From an uncultured Clostridia bacterium (GTDB lineage: Bacteria > Bacillota > Clostridia > TANB77 > CAG-508), in contig CAORJJ010000086.1 of assembly GCA_948517135.1 (NCBI GenBank), positions 1 through 8,069 of the forward strand: DNA of 8,069 nt. Reading direction: 5' to 3'. Within the stretch, counting starts at the first letter, position 1. Each line of letters opens with the position of its first letter. Below are positions 6,530 to 8,069 of this stretch, in pieces. Under the pieces are notes generated by a model. That model saw only the letters and a list, made by a program, of their open reading frames with translations. It was not told the origin of the DNA and did not search any database. A program made the translations under genes and the position numbers.

Positions 6530-6588
6530 TTTGTAAGAAAAGTAATTAAAATATAAGAAATAAAACTAATTTGTAAGATTTTGTAAGA
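6530..6588. repeat. Helically phased TTTGTAAGA direct repeats
   Basis: TTTGTAAGA occurs at 6530-6538, 6570-6578 and 6580-6588, with a degenerate copy (core TAAGA at 6554-6558) between the first two. The cores are offset by 20, 20 and 10 bp, so all face the same side of the helix. The rest of 6439-6681 holds no gene that I can support: it contains this cluster, the 14-bp palindrome and AT-rich sequence. Binding sites for a regulator, or iteron-like sites, are both possible. Confidence 0.5.
6550..6577 (-). promoter_or_regulatory. Tentative promoter of the JAB operon
   Basis: On the minus strand CTTACA (6572-6577), a 16-nt spacer and TATATT (6550-6555) give a weak sigma-A-like pair about 105 nt upstream of the 66-aa gene. 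The -35 lies inside one of the TTTGTAAGA repeats, so a protein bound to the repeats could control it. In such AT-rich DNA chance matches are frequent. Confidence 0.3.
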
Positions 6589-6676
6589 AATTTTAATCAG
6601 ATTCAACTTTTAAAAGCATATTGAAATAAATATTTTCAAATCTTTTATAAGATTTTCGACATTATTTTATATAACG

Positions 6677-6723
6677 AAAAAAATCCTCTGACATATAGCT
6701 TATAAACTATATCTCAAAGGATT
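6677..6723 (-). terminator. Intrinsic terminator of the XRE regulator gene
   Basis: Read on the minus strand, a stem of about 16 bp with one G.G mismatch runs from AATCCT (6723 down) to AGGATT (to 6682), with a 6-8-nt loop, followed by TTTTTTT (6683-6677). It starts 16 nt after the XRE stop codon. It separates the regulator transcript from the JAB operon downstream. Confidence 0.85.
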
Positions 6724-6738
6724 CTTATATTTTAGTTA

Positions 6739-7464
6739 TTAGTCTTCTTTATATTCAAATTCTTCTATTCTACTTATATCAGCTTGCCAAATATTATTTT
6801 TTAATATTACTTCTTTTTCTTCCTCTGTAAGTAATAACATATCCAACATTTCATCAGTAAAAATTAAATCTTTCTTTGATACTAAACATTTCTTTATATT
6901 CGGAATATACTCGCCATTAGTACACATCATCATTCCTATAACAATATCTTCTGTACCACCCGAAATATTTAATATAATTTGATTAGTTTCTAATCTTGGA
7001 TAATTTGCTTTAAAATTTTCCGTTCTAATTGTTGCAATATAATTATCTGCTACCATACTTCCAATTAAAATTGTTTTCTTTGTTTTATAATCAGATATTC
7101 GTACTTCAATAAAATCATTTTTTTCGTTTAGTTCAATAAGAAATTTGAATTTTCCTAATTTTTTCTTTCCCACAAAACCTTGATAATATAAATATAATTT
7201 ATTTGTTTTAAATGGATTTTTACTAGTATCTATATTAATAATATTACTGCTTTCATCACTATATAAATCTCCATTATAAATGTCTAAAACTTCACATAAT
7301 TTACTTAATACCTTAGCATTAGGTATTACTTCTCCTCTTTCATATCTACCAACTGTTGTAGAACTTTTGCCAATTTTTTTACCAACATATTCTAAAGATA
7401 TTTCTTTTTTTAGTCTTGCAAATCTCAATTTATTTCCAAATTCTATTTTATTAAACTGTTTCAT
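6739..7464 (-). CDS. XRE-family helix-turn-helix transcriptional regulator
   Basis: A 241-aa protein with an N-terminal Cro/C1-type HTH (about 10-65: GNKLRFARLKKEISLEYVGK, then SSTTVGRYERGEVIPNAKVL) and a C-terminal domain of about 165 residues that I do not recognise. That domain is rich in beta-strand-like stretches (LYLYYQGFVGKKKLGKFKFL) and could sense a ligand or mediate oligomerisation. It lacks the Ser/Lys autoprotease signature of LexA/CI repressors. ATG 7464 has AAAGGAG with 7 nt spacing. Its promoter shares an 18+18-bp inverted repeat with a divergent plus-strand promoter, so autoregulation together with control of the non-coding RNA unit is likely. The gene has its own terminator. 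It probably sets the quiet/active state of the element, though its full target list cannot be read here. Confidence 0.9.
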   Translation of the reverse strand: MKQFNKIEFGNKLRFARLKKEISLEYVGKKIGKSSTTVGRYERGEVIPNAKVLSKLCEVLDIYNGDLYSDESSNIINIDTSKNPFKTNKLYLYYQGFVGKKKLGKFKFLIELNEKNDFIEVRISDYKTKKTILIGSMVADNYIATIRTENFKANYPRLETNQIILNISGGTEDIVIGMMMCTNGEYIPNIKKCLVSKKDLIFTDEMLDMLLLTEEEKEVILKNNIWQADISRIEEFEYKED

Positions 7465-7497
7465 AATCTTACTCCTTTAATAAAATATACACATTTA

Positions 7498-7526
7498 ATT
7501 ATACCATAAATTTACATAATATTCAA
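7498..7526 (-). promoter_or_regulatory. Promoter of the XRE regulator
   Basis: On the minus strand TTGAAT (7521-7526), a 17-nt spacer and a perfect TATAAT (7498-7503) lie 34 nt upstream of the XRE start. The -10 is inside the left arm of the inverted repeat. Confidence 0.75.
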
Positions 7527-7539
7527 TTTATGGTATAAT
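7511..7539 (+). promoter_or_regulatory. Strong promoter of the plus-strand RNA unit
   Basis: TTTACA (7511-7516), a 17-nt spacer and TATAAT (7534-7539) form a near-consensus sigma-A promoter, with an expected start around 7546. The -10 is in the right arm of the inverted repeat. It is the best promoter in the window and drives a unit with no recognised protein gene. Confidence 0.85.
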
Positions 7540-7732
7540 TAAGGTAACTAAATATAGTATCCGAATGGCTTTTTATAACTTAATTATAAATCCATTCCAC
7601 AAGCAATGCTTGATGATCAATTATTAATCGGGCATTGCGAGTGCCTGGTTTATTATATTTCGAGTTGTTTCTCGTTATATATTTGATATTGATGTTTACT
7701 TGATAGAATCTATAATGAGAGGACAACAACAA

Positions 7733-7831
7733 ATGAAACAATCAATTTATTTAGGCGGACGGAACACCAGGTATGCCGATTTTATAGTCATTCGTGACTT
7801 TAGGGGAAAGAATTTTCCCCTTATCTCTTAA
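7733..7831 (+). CDS. Possible 32-aa peptide inside the structured RNA
   Basis: ATG 7733 is preceded by GAGAGG with 10 nt spacing. The frame reads MKQSIYLGGRNTRYADF and ends FRGKNFPLIS at TAA 7829-7831. The same frame is open upstream to a TAA at 7625-7627, with a second ATG at 7715 that lacks a ribosome site. Against coding: codons such as CGG, AGG and GGC are unlike the neighbours, two clean hairpins lie inside the ORF, and the region from its ribosome site to its start pairs with the terminator loop. For coding: 67 sense codons without a stop are unusual in such AT-rich DNA. The peptide is basic, has no hydrophobic segment typical of type I toxins, and is not recognised. It may be a leader or small protein, or chance. 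Confidence 0.3.
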   Translation: MKQSIYLGGRNTRYADFIVIRDFRGKNFPLIS

Positions 7832-7938
7832 AAAATAATTGATATTTATATAGATTTATCTTATAATTTAGTTAATTATTCTAAGTTACTCGCAATAATT
7901 TAGATTAATTATAGTTTTAAATTTAATTTTAAAACAAG

Positions 7939-7986
7939 AAAACACGGGAACTTTTATTTGTTGTTGTCCCCCGTGTTTTTCTTTTT
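7939..7986 (+). terminator. Terminator of the RNA unit with a large complementary loop
   Basis: AAAACACGGG (7939-7948) and CCCGTGTTTT (7970-7979) form a perfect 10-bp stem followed by TTTTTCTTTTT. The loop is 21 nt, unusually large for an intrinsic terminator, and 14 of its bases (7956-7969) are the exact complement of 7721-7734. This suggests a loop-to-internal-segment contact within or between RNA molecules. Confidence 0.85.
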
Positions 7987-7991
7987 ATACT

Positions 7992-8020
7992 ATAGTGCAT
8001 AATATGCACTATTTTTATTT
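7992..8020 (+). terminator. Second, tandem intrinsic terminator
   Basis: ATAGTGCAT (7992-8000) and ATGCACTAT (8004-8012) form a perfect 9-bp stem with a 3-nt loop, followed by TTTTATTTTTTT. It stands directly behind the first terminator on the same strand. The remaining bases to 8069 are AT-rich with no supportable gene. Confidence 0.7.
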
Positions 8021-8069
8021 TTTTACATTTTTCATTTAAAATTTTAATAATTTTTGCTCAACTTCCTAT

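Larger units (their letters stand above)
7495..7542. promoter_or_regulatory. 18+18-bp inverted-repeat operator between divergent promoters
   Basis: TTAATTATACCATAAATT (7495-7512) and AATTTATGGTATAATTAA (7525-7542) are exact inverse complements, 12 nt apart. Each arm contains an outward-facing TATAAT box, so the two promoters are near mirror images. A protein bound to both arms would cover both -10 regions. The adjacent XRE regulator is the obvious candidate. Confidence 0.8.
7546..7986 (+). ncRNA. Candidate large structured non-coding RNA, about 440 nt
   Basis: The unit runs from a near-consensus promoter to a strong terminator and holds no recognised protein. Local hairpins: 7563-7597 (GAATGG/CCATTC outside TTTATAA/TTATAAA), 7603-7638 (GCAATGC/GCATTGC), 7655-7680 (ATAT and CGAG paired with CTCG and ATAT), 7786-7799 (AGTCA-TTCG-TGACT) and 7802-7821 (AGGGGAAA/TTTCCCCT). 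Long-range exact complements: 7634-7642 with 7888-7896 (ATTGCGAGT/ACTCGCAAT), 7644-7649 with 7766-7771 (CCTGGT/ACCAGG), 7741-7747 with 7837-7843, and 7721-7734 with 7956-7969 (14 nt). The GC-richer blocks pair with one another while the rest stays AT-rich, as in ornate large RNAs such as ROOL or GOLLD. I cannot place it in a named family. It could instead be a structured leader for the small ORF it contains. Confidence 0.6.
874..8069. mobile_element. Mobilizable serine-recombinase element, right end not seen
   Basis: The left boundary is inferred from the point where the M14 protein stops matching its family (about 871-877). The large serine recombinase is the gene nearest this end, as is usual for Tn4451-like and related integrative mobilizable elements. 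A MobV relaxase, a probable oriT, DUF3848-like, DUF3846 and XRE genes complete a typical clostridial mobilizable island. I searched the right side for the missing M14 3' part and for a copy of the left junction and found neither. The true end may lie beyond 8069, and inclusion of the region right of about 7990 is an assumption. Confidence 0.6.

Noticed and set aside
7280..7480. 66-codon plus-strand ORF
   Set aside because: Antisense to the helix-turn-helix part of the XRE gene, with no ribosome site.
7565..7627. 20-codon ORF starting ATG 7565 in the RNA unit
   Set aside because: No ribosome site, and the ATG lies in the first hairpin of the RNA; in the same frame as the 7733 ORF but separated by TAA.
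8036..8069. Possible 3' ends of minus-strand genes entering from the right
   Set aside because: Too short to judge: one frame has a stop within 4 bases of the edge and another gives only seven codons.
7900..8069. Right attachment site or the missing 3' part of the M14 gene
   Set aside because: Looked for the M14 continuation and for copies of the left junction; nothing convincing was found, so the end is left open.
1..8069. CRISPR arrays, tRNA or rRNA genes
   Set aside because: No regularly spaced repeat-spacer pattern and no tRNA-like cloverleaf or rRNA sequence was seen.

Overview
The window is very AT-rich and uses the standard code (TAA, TAG and TGA all end genes). Strong AAGGAG-type ribosome sites and Gram-positive protein families point to a low-GC Firmicute, most likely a clostridial gut-type bacterium. 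It shows the left part of a small mobilizable element that has integrated into a chromosomal cell-wall hydrolase gene.

Left edge (1-930): a plus-strand gene for a peptidoglycan-binding + LysM + M14 metallopeptidase is cut off inside its catalytic domain, around position 871-877. A perfect 12-bp hairpin with a T-tract sits exactly on the break, followed by a second 12-bp hairpin.

Element core (1008-6438, all minus strand; transcription runs right to left): a 66-aa acidic-tailed protein; a RadC-like JAB/JAMM + DUF3846 protein; a 43-codon gene disrupted by one missing base; a 94-aa helical protein; a probable MobV-type oriT; a DUF3848-like gene split by an in-frame TAA; a MobV relaxase; a 48-aa protein; and a large serine recombinase. 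The relaxase and oriT give transfer, and the recombinase gives excision and integration. The JAB operon and small genes are accessory or unknown. Two clearly broken small genes suggest early decay.

Regulatory right part (6439-8069): an XRE-family regulator on the minus strand is divergent from a plus-strand transcription unit. Both promoters lie in one 18+18-bp inverted repeat, so the regulator probably controls itself and the other unit. That other unit (about 7546-7986) holds no recognisable gene. It has a near-consensus promoter, many hairpins, several long-range perfect complementarities and a strong terminator. I read it as a large structured non-coding RNA of about 440 nt, possibly overlapping a 32-codon ORF. 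A striking feature is a terminator hairpin whose 21-nt loop contains a 14-nt perfect complement to an internal segment. This RNA is the best candidate for something undescribed here. The right end of the element was not found and may lie outside the window.
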